From positions 17,949,955 through 18,013,954 of the forward strand of contig CM040102.1 of the NCBI GenBank assembly GCA_022496805.1: a stretch of DNA of 64,000 bases. Reading direction: 5' to 3'. The translations under genes and the position numbers were made by a program. Under the pieces are notes generated by a model that made no database searches, was not told where the DNA came from, and worked only from the letters and a program-made list of their open reading frames with translations. This document shows positions 1 to 11,320 of the stretch, in pieces. The DNA comes from Pohlia nutans (lineage: Eukaryota; Streptophyta; Bryopsida; Bryales; Mniaceae). Numbering within the stretch: the stretch's first letter is position 1; the number at the start of each line of letters is the position of its first letter.

Positions 1-1985
1 TCAAATTACCTATTGACTCCACAAGTATGAATGATGTATATATTGTAGTTAGTAGCTCGATACAGTCCACGGACGGGTATGTATAGAGGAGTTATATGTA
101 GAGGGCAATCCATTTCTTCGAGGGCTTTTCAGCTATAAATTGCTAGGCTTGTCCGAGGTGTTTTAGCTCAAAGAGCCCGAAGAAGAAATTAATATTCCTA
201 CGTAAAATAATCTGAGAACTTGAATTATGAAAAAATCTCCCAAAAAACCCCAAACCATTATTAGGGTTATTCAAAAAGTAAATGGAGTTTGGGTTGTGTT
301 TTGCATGGTCCTTTTTGACTTGAGATACATTTCCCTACATAAGGTTGACATTATAAGGTACAGTTGTAAGGTAAGGGGTACAGTTGCTGTCAGTTTAAGC
401 GTTTCAACCTACATAGAACGCTCATTTTCAATGATAAAAAAAATGTAGCACATAAAACTTTGGGTTCAATAACCAAGCTCAATTTTTAATTAATTTTTTC
501 ACAATGTATGATTTTGTTATAAAATTTCAAACTTAATATGCATAAACCACTATTGATGTTAGTAGGTGTACTAACAATTGTCTTTCATTTTTAATCCAAT
601 CAAATTGCTAACTTGGTATTCACAATTAATGTTTGTGATAACTAGATTGGGAACTCCTAAAGTTGCTTTTATCCGGGTAGGACACTCATATATGTATTTA
701 ATAACCCATCTGCGACGGAAGGGTATTTATCATGGGGCTATTTATTTAATTAGTTGGAATTCTTTACACCCTATTAGTACAAATAAATTTAAATTTTGTC
801 ATTTTAGATGACCCTATTTGTATTTATAAAGTTGTAAGTGAACTAGTTTTTAGTACCCTTTGTTCCTTATAAATTTTATATTTGACCCCATGAATGATGA
901 ACCATAGGATTTTTGAATGTTTGTAATGAAAATTCAATAAACCATGTTTAAACTGAAAACATCAAACAATGTACCAAAACATAAAAACTTGAAGCATTGT
1001 TAGGACCTCCTGTTGATCCAAAACATACATCAAACAATGTCCAAATCAAACAAACTTGAAGCAAGCAAATGAAAATGGATAGTATTTCATTCATTGATCA
1101 CCATAAAATGCATTATATACCTCTGCCTCAATAATTTTTTTCTTTACCTACTATTCCCAACCCTATTTTAGATTAAAATAGTTTGATAAATTGATGCATT
1201 ATATGGTACCCTTAATTTTTTATACACACAATTTTGTAATTGAAGAGACCCTTCATTATATCAAAGAATTGTATAAATTTTCTCACAAATGAATAAGAAA
1301 TACCCTACATTCTTTAGCACATGGTTTAATAAATTTTGCGAGTGCCCTACCCGGGTGCTTTTATAGGTGACCATAATTGGTACCTAACAGTTTCTAGTGC
1401 TTCTACCTTAATTTGGGAAGCTTCTATTGCATTGGGGAGGTTCAAGGTTCGAATCTTTATGATAATGCAGAGCGTTCACTTACTATTGGTCAAAAAAAAG
1501 GAGGTTAAACTCGTTTTTGCCACCTTTAAAGCTAAAATACCAATGATGCCTTGTATTTCCTCGTGTTGGACTTTATAAATAATTCTATTAAGTCACGTGA
1601 ATTGCATTGAAAATGTTCTTAATGTGCTTTACGGATCTGCGTCTATTCTATTGGTCGTGAGTCAATACAGTACGTACGGTGGTACGTGTTGTTGCAGATA
1701 TTATGCTGAAGACAATGGTTAGAGGTTGGGGGTGATAAGCAGTCACTTTATAGCAGTTTGTGTGACAGAATGGGTTTGGACTTTGGATATATGTTTGGAC
1801 ATTGTGATGCTGCAGGTGGTTTACGTACACTTGCACTTGAATGATAGCTGCATCAGAGAAGTCAAATCTCTCACCCATGGCCACAGATTCAAGTAATTCA
1901 TGATTTATCATCAGGGGCTTGCATCATCAATGCGTGCTCCATCAACTGAATGATATTTACTTACACTATCCACCAGTCCTAAACC
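1..1985. other. unassigned AT-rich DNA
   Basis: No convincing coding exon is visible on either strand. The open frames are short, of low complexity and lack splice context. The only structure seen is a possible tRNA-derived SINE around 1370-1500, listed separately. Confidence 0.5.
1370..1500 (+). mobile_element. possible tRNA-derived SINE remnant
   Basis: A pol III B-box-like string GGTTCGAATCT lies at about 1447 within a T-arm-like context (AGGTTCAAGGTTCGAATCTT). This is typical of plant tRNA-derived SINEs. No convincing A box, poly-A tail or target duplication was found, so this may be chance or a decayed copy. Confidence 0.25.
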
Positions 1986-2068
1986 CGCACTCTACCAAGG
2001 AAGAACATTTTGAAATTTTGGATGTACGCACTCTGCCAAGGAAGAACATTTTGAAATTTTGGATGTAC
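1986..2068. repeat. 41-bp direct tandem duplication
   Basis: A unit beginning CGCACTCT and ending TTTTGGATGTA occurs twice back to back with one mismatch (tctACC versus tctGCC). The near identity suggests a recent local duplication. No coding role is visible. Confidence 0.85.
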
Positions 2069-3120
2069 CCATGGTGAAGAGCATCACATTAGAACCCATG
2101 TCATTTCAACTTCAGAAATTCATAATTAATTTTAGGAACATTCAAATTTTTTGATTCAAAGTATGTTGGTCTTTGCTTGGATTCGTCTTTTAATGAAAAA
2201 TCATGCTCAGTTCTCCTTGTGTCCTCATTGTGGCGGGTTTAGAGCCTCCTACCTTAGCACCCGCATTTTTATTCTAGTTTGAAAGGAATTGACACAAGTT
2301 TTGAATTACTGAAACAATGAGTTTTCACTGCACAAATGGAATTATGATATTACTTTCATTAGCTATTACGGTGTTAGAGTGTGAGCTTGTGAGGGGTGCC
2401 CTGAACGGGGAGTTTTCCAAGGAAACCAGCCAAAATCCAATATTTTTACAAAAGCAGTCGATTTCAGACAAGAACCCATTTGGTTATTACTCATGTTTTA
2501 CTTAGGTAGCGCCCAAGTATCACAAATTTTATCTTAATATTATCTTAAAACTATAAGTTTCAACTGATAATTTGGCAATTTTATTTGGTTGATTTTACAC
2601 TAACTGCCGGATCTCCTCGTACATTAAAGGAGAAACTGTAATTCTCTTATCAAATGTGTTGCCTTCTACACACAAATTGCAACTGCAAAGTTTTACAATC
2701 ACCCTTCAGGGAGGCAGGTTCACGTCCTCGCTCCAAAGCTTGTTGACTGTACCCCAATTGCACATGGTAAGAGGCACAAACACAAGCACCAAGGCCAGGA
2801 TAACCAAGCGTTGGTGTAGGTTTAAGGACTTTACAGCCAAAGAGTGGCACATGAATGAATTTAGGCATGCATAATGAGATGTTCAATCAACTTTGTTTAT
2901 GTTATGGTTTTTTTTTTGTTTTTGTAATTTTTGGTTTTTGTTTTAGAATATGCACAAAAAAATTACAATATTTGACCATATAGATTAGAAGATATATATG
3001 TTTGAAGTGCGAATGTGTGAGAAACAATAAACTCGCCCAAAAATTTTAGTTGCGAAATTTTTTTCCTATTTTGAAAACCTTCCACTACAAAAACTTATCG
3101 CTCTTCACTATTACAATATA
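2069..3120. other. unassigned AT-rich DNA
   Basis: Frames here overlap on both strands around 2650-2890 but show no recognisable motif and no splice pattern. Nothing else is supported. Confidence 0.45.
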
Positions 3121-3381
3121 CCGTAGTAGGAAGGCAGGGTCGGCAGAAAATAATTCCCCAAAAAAATGCCGAAAAAATAAATAAATTTATCAAGTATTTT
3201 GTCGAAATCAACAAAAATTGTAGACAAAAAACAAAGGAAAGCGTGTAGCTGCTTGTAAAATTCAATGTTAGTTATTAATAGCCGAATTTTTAATAATTAT
3301 TTTTGAAAGTGCCGACCCCTACTTTTCAAACTTTAATTAATCATTCGACATGAAAGTGCTGACCCTGCCTTCCTACTACGG
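3121..3381. mobile_element. MITE with 25-bp TIRs and TA duplication
   Basis: The left end CCGTAGTAGGAAGGCAGGGT is matched at the right end by its reverse complement with about one mismatch over 25 bp. TA flanks both ends (3119-3120 and 3382-3383). Size (261 bp), lack of coding capacity and TA flanks fit a Tc1/mariner-type MITE. The assignment rests on structure only. Confidence 0.8.
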
Positions 3382-3383
3382 TA

Positions 3384-4838
3384 CACAATGTTAGTTACTT
3401 ATATACCCAAATTTGAGAAGTAGGAGAATGATTTAACATATTAAAGAAAATACTACAAGTGGAGGAGGTCCAAACCATTGCCAAGCATATTTAATTTTAA
3501 TGTGAACTTAGTTTTGTTTAGTATCTCAATTCAAATGGCAAAAACAAAGATTCTTGTCTCTTTTTGAAGTAGAATTAAAATTAAAAAAAAAAAAAAAAAC
3601 AAAAATATGTCTAATATTTATCTCTAAAAGAAGTTATATTTTCCCCACCTTGCTCGACCAAGCTATAAATGTTTTACTCCTCTTGGAATATATTTTTTGA
3701 ATTTCAAAGAGTTCAAAATATATATATATATAATTATAATTATAATTATAATTTACCATCCCAAATAATATCATGTCACTTGCTTCCATATCAAATTTTA
3801 GAGCTATTGGAGTAGTTTAGCATCTTTCTCGAACTGCTTGATCTTGCAATAAAACAATTGTAGGCAACATAATTTTTCTACCAATGTCTAGTGGGAAAAA
3901 AATCATATTCCCATGAAGCTCTTGAATTTCCTCACGCTCACTAAAAATCTTAGAATATCATACTCAAAATTGACATTGTGGGAATCTATTCAAAATAGAA
4001 ATTGTTCCATTCATGCCACTTGGTCCTTTAGGGGTTAAACCATCCTATAGACTTATTATAAAACCAAACCCTACAAAATCTAAACTCAATCAATGAGAGC
4101 TTTGGATACGATTTTAAAGCACTTTGTGGAATGGTTTCAAAACAAGTCTATAGTGCAAGAAGGGGTGCACGGATGGAATTGGGTGTTTCTACCTTAACCT
4201 TCAAAGGACATACCAAACCCCAAGAACTTTTTTATATTTTGTAAGAATATTGCTCATAACTTCTACTTCGTTGAACCAAATGGGGTTTTAAAAATACCAA
4301 ACTAAACATATTTGAGGCATTTATACTTCTTTAGCATGGAACCAAAGTAAATCAAAAAAGAGAATCATGATTACGATGGAGTTTAAAAAAGATTTTGGAT
4401 TATTGGGAAGCCATGTCCTGTAAGAATTAATGCTATGGACAATACTCTACATTAGATTGCCATCATTATGAAGTAGTGATTCTTTTAATTTTTTATTTAT
4501 TTTTTCCAGATAGCAAGCTTTTTCACAATACTTTGGTACATGATACTTAGGTGATACTTGGTGCTACTATATTGATATTTGTGTAATACCTGGGCAAGAT
4601 TTGGCTATTTTTCCTTTCATGTTTTCAAAATCTTTCATTGAAATTAGCTTATGTATTTCAAGTGTAGCAATTGGACTATTTCTAGCTGAAAAAAAATAAC
4701 ATCGTTTTGAAGAACCATTCTAAGTTTTCATTTAGACAATCCATAAGCAGAAGCAACACAATTGCACAGAGTCACACGCTAGTCGGAGGAAACTCTCTGA
4801 TGTGGGAAATTCAGCAACGGTGATGATTTAGGCTCAGG
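3384..4838. other. unassigned, with repeat fragments
   Basis: AT-rich with short A/T and AT microsatellites near 3580 and 3720. A solitary right end of the TTAA family (GGTCCTTTAGGGGTTAA) sits at 4022-4038 with no clear left partner. A dispersed repeat at about 4203-4355 recurs near 34.4 kb. Confidence 0.5.
4203..4355. repeat. dispersed repeat, partner at 34368-34522
   Basis: The two segments align in the same orientation by eye. Shared landmarks are GGACAT followed by a CCCCA(C/A)GA block, then CATAACTTCTA, a GGGTTTT-type block and CTTCTTTAG. Both end in A-rich sequence with 'aagtaaat'. The class is unknown. Confidence 0.55.
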
Positions 4839-5058
4839 TTAACCCCTAAAAGACCAAGAAGTCCATTTTAGCAATTTTGAGTAGGTTCTACGTGGACTTC
4901 CTTTCGTTCAATTTTTTTTGTTTCTTGACTATCATATGCATCATTCTTCACTGATTCCAGTAATACAAAATTTAGTCACATCTAAATTATGTATTTCACA
5001 ATATGATTAATTGAATTCATCATTTTAAAACCATGAATCCTTGGTCCTCATGGGTCAA
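4839..5058 (-). mobile_element. TTAA-family MITE, group 1 (inverted copy)
   Basis: It begins TTAACCCCTAAAAGACCAAG, then carries a GAGTAGGTTCTACGTGGACT block. It ends with AAACCATGAATCCTTGGTCC and a decayed terminus (TCAA for TTAA). These blocks are the reverse complement of the copies at 11.4, 12.2 and 13.4 kb. It has no coding capacity. Confidence 0.75.
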
Positions 5059-5530
5059 ATGAGACAATTAAGGTTAACCACTTCAAAGGCAGTGTGACAG
5101 AGTGGCATGGAACACGCACCTTCTTGACTCACAATTTTTGGTGAAGCAACTCATTCATTCATGCGGCTGCGTTTTTGGCTACGGTGAGGTAGCTGTGGAG
5201 TTGGTAGACAGAGATCGTTGTACTGTGATGGTTGAACCATATATATCAAGCAAGAAAATACCTCAAGGCCCTGGAGATGACAGAAAGACTTTGGAGATCA
5301 TGTCACGGACGAGTAAAGTTGTGAAATGATAGTGGCATTCATTCAAGTGTGTATCAATTGCAATGGGTAGGCAGTCAAAACAAACGCCGGAATTGGATTT
5401 GCTCTGTGCACACCTGTTGGTGGTTTCACTTTGCATCAGTTGGAAAGGTACCATCTTGCCATGACCCAAATCTGTACTATCCCACTTCCAAACTCAGACA
5501 CTTAATCCTTAAGTGTCCACACTACAATTA
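5059..5530. other. unassigned
   Basis: A 75-codon plus-strand frame (5102-5329) is less AT-rich than its surroundings. It matches nothing I recognise and has no splice context. I do not call it a gene. Confidence 0.4.
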
Positions 5531-5650
5531 CACTAGTAGGAAAGGTTGCACTGCCGAGGGAGATGTTTGGGCAAATAGTGCCTAATTCCACGCATGCACA
5601 GTGATTTTGCATGGGCATGTTCCTGGGGAGCGCCACCTTTTCTACTAGTG
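5531..5650. mobile_element. 120-bp CACTA-type MITE
   Basis: The ends are CACTAGTAGGAAAGG and CCTTTTCTACTAGTG, flanked by a perfect 3-bp duplication TTA (5528-5530 and 5651-5653). CACTA termini with a 3-bp duplication are diagnostic of the En/Spm (CACTA) superfamily. Three relatives lie at 19.7, 36.1 and 37.1 kb. Confidence 0.9.
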
Positions 5651-6340
5651 TTACCTAGTCAAACCTTATCAGTTCCTCACATTTTAAAATCTAATGTAAT
5701 CATGTTATATTTTGTGTTTTGGTATTTTCCTCATACATTTATTGTTAAACCGATACACCTTGATTTTTTTCATAAAGTTTTAAATAAAAATGAAATTTAT
5801 AAGTCTTTTCAAAGTTTTTTTCTCGTAAAAATCATAGTAATTACAAAAATGCTTACAATAGTATGAATTATTTCAGGGAAAACATAAGTAATAGTGGTGA
5901 ACAATAGGGATGTAGTTTTGCATATTTTACTATTAAGAAAGGTCGTTTGTTTGTTTTGTTTGTATGTAGCGTTGAGATGTCCCAAATTGTGAGCCCATTG
6001 ACTACATTCTTGGTACCATCGGAAAGCTCTCAACGAGGATGAGGAGTGCACAAAAGTCGTTTCGTCACTTTTGAACATACAGTGTGAGAGTTATGGATTT
6101 GAGTAATTTTTTCCACCATAAATTGTATTAAATTACGGAAAATGAAACATGGGATTTTTTTGATGTCATTTTTGGCATCGCCAAAAAGCTCTTGATAAGT
6201 AGGAGTGCACCAAAGTTGTTATGTAGCTTTTGGACACATAGTGTGAAAGTTATTGGTTTTTAATTGAATTTCATCATCAACAAGTGAATTAAACTATGCA
6301 TAAAATATTCTAAGAATAAATAAAATAAATCGCATGGCTA
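5651..6340. other. unassigned AT-rich DNA
   Basis: Two loosely similar blocks each read 'tttggaca/gaacatacagtgtgaNagttat' around 6070 and 6230, suggesting an old internal duplication. No gene is seen. Confidence 0.45.
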
Positions 6341-6627
6341 CTCGGGGGGTTCACTGGCGAAAGTTTTAGAAACAACGTGCGATAAAAAATAGGGTCCAAT
6401 ATATTCATTGTAGATAAATTTTGTAAAAAATGTACATGTAAAATAGGGGATTTTTAAAAAGTGAAACATGTTTACATGTAAAATACCATCACATATAATA
6501 TTCTCAGGCTTTTTACATGTAAAATACCATCACCTTATAATATTTTTTGCAAGGTAAATAACCCCCCAAATAAATAGGTCATTATCGCACGTGTATGCAA
6601 AATATACAAGGGAGTGCTCCCCCGGAG
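6341..6627. mobile_element. hAT-type MITE, 8-bp duplication
   Basis: The element starts CTCGGGGGGTTCAC and ends GTGCTCCCCCGGAG. It is flanked by a perfect 8-bp duplication CATGGCTA (6333-6340 and 6628-6635). An 8-bp duplication is the hallmark of the hAT superfamily. A short internal direct repeat ('ttacatgtaaaataccatcac', about 6475-6535) is present. Siblings lie at 7456 and 13120. Confidence 0.9.
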
Positions 6628-6714
6628 CATGGCTAAATCACAAGGAGCACTGAACCAACGGCACATTGCTACACTAGTAAGCATGAAATTATTGTTGTAC
6701 TCCACTACTAAAAC

Positions 6715-6847
6715 CAATGTATTTGAGTACACTTTTATACTTGAGTACACAATATATTTGAGTACATCATCGTATGTCAATGCATTTGAGTACACTTTTA
6801 TACTTGAGTACACAATATATTTGAGTACATCATCGTATGTCAATGCA
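6715..6847. repeat. 63-bp tandem repeat, about 2.1 copies
   Basis: The unit runs from CAATG(T/C)ATTTGAGTACAC to CATCGTATGT and is repeated with one mismatch, then begins a third time. GAGTACA recurs three times inside each unit. The overlapping open frames on both strands are products of the repeat, not genes. Confidence 0.9.
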
Positions 6848-7455
6848 TGAGATCATGGATGACACAAAAGAATATATGGTAGTTGTATATATGGAGCCTA
6901 AGGGACGTTTAGGGGTTAGAACTGTTATCATCTAATGTTGGGCCACCTTAAATGAACCCTTTACAATTCACCTTTAGGTTGGACAAGATTCTTTTGTAAA
7001 TTTGTAAAGCAGCAAAGGAAAACAAAAATTAAAGTTCAAATGTATTTGTTTTAAAGTCGATATATATTTGTAATAAATTTTATCCCTTGAAACTTTATCT
7101 CAACCAAAATGGGTTTTTGCAATTTTGGGCACATTTGATGGAATTTGAGGTTTTTGAATTATCATATATATTTGTTAAGGTAGTCTCTAATTGTAATACT
7201 CTCAACCTATCAATTTTTTTTCATGTCATTCCAACAAGAATTGCAAAAGTTATGATGATTTTATTGTTTTAGAGTTAATATGGGCAATTAAAAAATTTAT
7301 TCTTTGAAATTGAAAAGAATGATTTTGGTTGAATAAATGCATATTTACATAGAAAGATATAAATTATTCTATTTTGATTAATGAAATGAAAGTTACGAAG
7401 AGTTTTGTTTTGTGGATAGTTATAGAACCTCTTAGCTTGTGTTGTATATTAGAAC
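6848..7455. other. unassigned AT-rich DNA
   Basis: No coding, RNA or transposon signal is supported on either strand. Confidence 0.45.
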
Positions 7456-7871
7456 CTCGGGGAGTGCACTTAAAGTTAGGATTAGGAATACACGTGAGTG
7501 CGTTTTAATAGCATACCCCCTACAATACTTGGCCTTAAAATAGTTTTTAAATCACGAATTTTTAAGTGCTGAATCATTACGTATATATCTATCATTTGGT
7601 ATAAATTTCAGACCCAAAAGTTTTTTAAAACTTATAAAAAAATGATAGAAGTTTACACTAAAATGTGTTGTTTTTTGCTTCAAAAATAAATTTAAAATAT
7701 TTACAAGTGATTTTTTTTTTGAAATTTATACAACAAGAACTTTAGATTGTGTTCAACAACTTCATATTTTTTTTTTTACAATTTTCAGATGATTTTTTAG
7801 TAAATACATAAGGGGGTCAAAAGTACGCACTGACGTGATTCCTAGTCTTAACTTTAAGTGCACTCCCCAAG
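7456..7871. mobile_element. hAT-type MITE, 8-bp duplication
   Basis: The ends CTCGGGGAGTGCACTTAAAG and CTTTAAGTGCACTCCCCAAG form long imperfect TIRs that extend inward to CACGTGAGTGCG / CGCACTGACGTGAT. A perfect 8-bp duplication ATTAGAAC flanks it (7448-7455 and 7872-7879). It has no coding capacity and is the same family as 6341-6627 and 13120-13381. Confidence 0.92.
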
Positions 7872-7879
7872 ATTAGAAC

Positions 7880-9839
7880 ATTCTCACTTTTTGAGGTTGA
7901 TGTTAATCAATTCCATATTAAAGCTACTAGCAATTTAGATTTTCCGTTCATTATATACCTCCTTTCGCAAAAAGGGGTTTTTTTACAATGAGTTTTATTT
8001 TATTTTTTATCCTTGGGTTTTCTTTCATGTAATTATTCTCAACTCATTGCCTCAACATACTATAAAAACCAAAAAAATTTAGACACACATGTTTTACTAA
8101 AAACTTAAAAGATGAAATGTCATTTTTGGAAGGTCAAAAAAATGTTTATTCTTGGCTTTAAGCATTATGATCTTACAATCAATGAGGTTTTTCACTATAG
8201 GATTTTATGAAAACATATTTAAAGATTCTATACTTGGATCCATCAAGAAATCAAGCAAAGTATAATATTCAGCCTTACTTTTAGTATTGTTTTGGAACTC
8301 GAGCCTTGAAAAAGAGTATTTTGGAACACAAAAGTAAATACCTCACCATTTGGGAGGAGTTGAAAAAAACTAGTTTCTTCACTTTGACTAGTGCTAAGAT
8401 CTCGCAATCCACAACATTAAATTCTCCCAAAAACAATTCCACTCATTTTTGTAGTAGTTTAGTACAATTTCAAACTAAGGCGATTTTTAAAATATGTTTT
8501 TTAGAAAATGACAATTTAGAAACACAATCATGCTCATTTAATAATGACATCTTTGATCAAATAAATGAAAGAGAACACTAGTGTTAAGTTGGTATGGTAT
8601 CTTTCTACAATGAGACCTTGAACACAAGTTCATTCTAAATACTTGTTTGAGGCCCACTATTTCTCATAATGGTTGTGTAATACATGTACAAAACTATTTT
8701 CTGGCAATTAGAGAAACTCAACAACATTAGGGATAAGCTACATTACCTCAACAAGAGGTTGTCAAATATTTAATTTGTTTTTTAAGATTCAATTTCTACA
8801 CATGAATATATTCTAATAAATGTCAACTTTTTCTATATAAAACTTACAAAATATTCAACAACCTTGAAAATAACATAACTGGCATCCAAATTGACCAAAT
8901 ACTTCATTGACCACTATGGTAACATTTGCCATAGCCTTCTCACTCGAAGAAATATGCCATACTTATCGTATAAATTCATCACAAAAATACAAATACAATT
9001 CATGATTGCTACATTAAAATGTTCAAGATAGAGGATACAAAAACCATTAGGAACTTGCTCCTAACATTAAACTATTAGGGCTAACAATAGCTTAGTCATC
9101 TATTCATACACTTGGTTGCACTTATTACCAAGTGAATGGACTTATTCATACATTTGGCTAAATGTCTCTTATCTTTGAAAAAAAAAACGGGATTATTCAT
9201 TGTCACTCATAGTGGTCTACATCTTCATTCTTTGAAAATTGCATAAGGAATTCATACAAAATTCGATCTAAAGAGAGTTTGGCACTTGCAGCCAAAGTGA
9301 TATCTCCACAGAAAAATACTGATCTCCTAAAAAACACTCTGACAGATTGGATAAAATGCACAGGCAAGTTAATGCACAAACCGGTTTCTAAAGTGCTCAG
9401 GTATCACTTCAATTCTCCATCTAAGCACAATGAATTGATCTAATTTTGAGACGCAGAGGCTCTTCCATTGTCCACGCCAATGAGCTTCAAAGCTGCTGCT
9501 CAATGCAATCAATCAACCCAAGACACACCTGGTAAGAGCTGCATATTGAGAGACCCAACCACCCAAACAGCACTATATATGATAAAAGGGATCTGACACA
9601 AACTTGAATCCATGTTTTGTACTCAACATGTAAAAAACGGGACCAAACAACCCATAACCCTGTTTTCATTGTAGCAACTATAACGAAGAGGTATGATAAT
9701 TAGTGGTTCCCAAACCTTTGTAGCAGAATTAAATTCTCATGTTCCAAACAAACCAAAAGAACCTCGGTAACAAAATCCTTGTGAAAACATAATTTGGTTC
9801 TGAAAAAGTATTTAATCAAGAGCCAAGATTATTGACACT
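7880..9839. other. unassigned AT-rich DNA
   Basis: Apart from homopolymer A and T runs, I see no repeat with a partner elsewhere. A 91-codon plus-strand frame (8306-8581) is of low complexity and unsupported. Confidence 0.45.
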
Positions 9840-10060
9840 CCCATGAATACGGTACCCAGCTATCATGCTCCGTAAAAAATAATTATAAAAAGAGAAGCCC
9901 AAATCTTTAGCAAACTATTTTTTTCAAAAAAAAAAATTTTTTCTATGGTGAAAAAGAGAACCTTGGAGAATACTCATAAAATTTGACATTTGTTGAAAAG
10001 CAATTTTCCAAAAAAATAATTATTGTTCGGCAAGACATGGCAACCCTGACTGTCGGGTAC
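9840..10060 (-). repeat. dispersed repeat (inverted copy of 49.0 / 58.9 / 59.4 kb copies)
   Basis: Read on the minus strand, it carries GTTCTCTTTTTCACCATAGA followed about 35 bases later by TTTGGGCTTCT. The same order appears at 49030-49240, 58850-59050 and 59380-59560. Each copy is about 200 bp and AT-rich. No clear terminal duplication was found, so the class is unknown. Confidence 0.6.
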
Positions 10061-10605
10061 AATATTCTAGGACTCTAGTAAATGAGATTGGAGAGGTTGG
10101 ACACCATAATCAACTCATGGATCATGTTGTGACTTGTCCAAGGGGTAAGGTAGTAAAAATAATCAAGATTAAAATGCAACTAAGAGGGATATTTTGAACT
10201 TGATGTACGAATAAAATTTGTACATTATCAATTTTAGATTTTATCTATGATTGCTATCACTGATATTTTTGTATAAATTTTGAAACTTAAAATTCAAAAA
10301 TATTTTGTAATTTCGATTATGAACAAGATATTGACCAACCACCAATCACAACCCCTACTCCCAAAGTGTCGGAAGACAATCCTAAACTGAGAGACGTTTG
10401 ATAATCCTAATGAATACATCATGGTAGCCAGATTGAGGAACACATGAATGAGTTAACGTGACAACCAAAATAGGGTACTGTAGTTCATCATTATTGGAGT
10501 CTGAAACAGATATACTTCAAACTACTTCGTGGACATGGTAGCCCATTGGCAGTAGAATTCAGACCAACGTATAACTTCATTGAAGAAATAGTGTGTATTG
10601 CACAC
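10061..10605. other. unassigned; possible 3' end of the minus-strand gene
   Basis: The frame of the exon at 10606-10775 stays open to about 10522 if read through its GTGTGC donor. Terminal exons of the minus-strand gene may therefore lie here, but I cannot define one. Confidence 0.3.
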
Positions 10606-10983
10606 CTTTTCAAGCCAAGTCTTGTACTTTTTCAGACCGTCTTCTGTAACTTTTTTAAACTCAGCTTCCAGCTCTTCTTTCTTGCTTCTAAAATCCTTTG
10701 CGAGGTTGTCAAGATTTGGCACATTGTCCAGCCCTGTATCCACAAACGCAACGTTATGCACATAAGCAACAACTTCTGAAAGTGAGCGATGAAAAAACAA
10801 CCCTGATTTTCACTGTCGGTAGAGGATAACATAACAGCCGATTACACTAGTACCCTTGAAGAATTTACCAGCGTTGCGTTAGTCCAGCACGACAATGCAA
10901 TTTAATGCATGATCTATATTCATCTAAGGTCCTTTCGAAGTTCGAAGTATTTAAAGCTGCGATTCCACATCCCATGTAGATTC
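10606..10983 (-). CDS. candidate downstream exons of an unidentified gene
   Basis: Two coding-like minus-strand exons are seen. The first, 10983-10869 (acceptor after TTCAAG, donor CTG|GTAAAT), reads as a Cys-containing segment starting IYMGCGIAAL. The second, 10775-10606 (acceptor CACTTTCAG, donor AAAAG|GTGTGC), reads VVAYVHNVAF, then a charged helical stretch with FRSKKEELEAEFKKV and GLKKYKTWLEK. The first joins in phase to the exon at 11432-11321. The phase between the two exons given here does not match, so an exon may be missing, a splice site may be misread, or they may belong to separate genes. I do not recognise the product. Confidence 0.35.
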
Positions 10984-11320
10984 CTTGAAGCATGGTAAGA
11001 ACAAAAGTATTCATCTTCACCCTCAAGGGGGTCACCCCTTGCGTAATTTGGGAGAAACGTGCGTGCAAAGGGTATTTAAAATGGGGATATCACATAATTG
11101 GAATATTTGAGATATATTCAAGTGTACTCCAAGTAGATTCTTTATTTATTCTTTACTTGAATTCAAGTATTTTATATTAGATCTAAAACTTTATAATTAA
11201 ATAAAAAATTTACCTCTCGATGAATAAAATGGACCAAAAAAATTTAACTCACGTGGTTTTCTAATTTTCTGACAGGACCCCCCGGATTTCACCACAACTG
11301 ATTGGCAATTAGCTAATTAC

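Noticed and set aside
6535..6850. Open frames of 102 and 78 codons on opposite strands
   Set aside because: They arise from a 63-bp tandem repeat, whose length is a multiple of three and so keeps frames open.
10546..10779. 77-codon plus-strand frame
   Set aside because: It is antisense to a minus-strand exon with splice sites and better protein-like composition.
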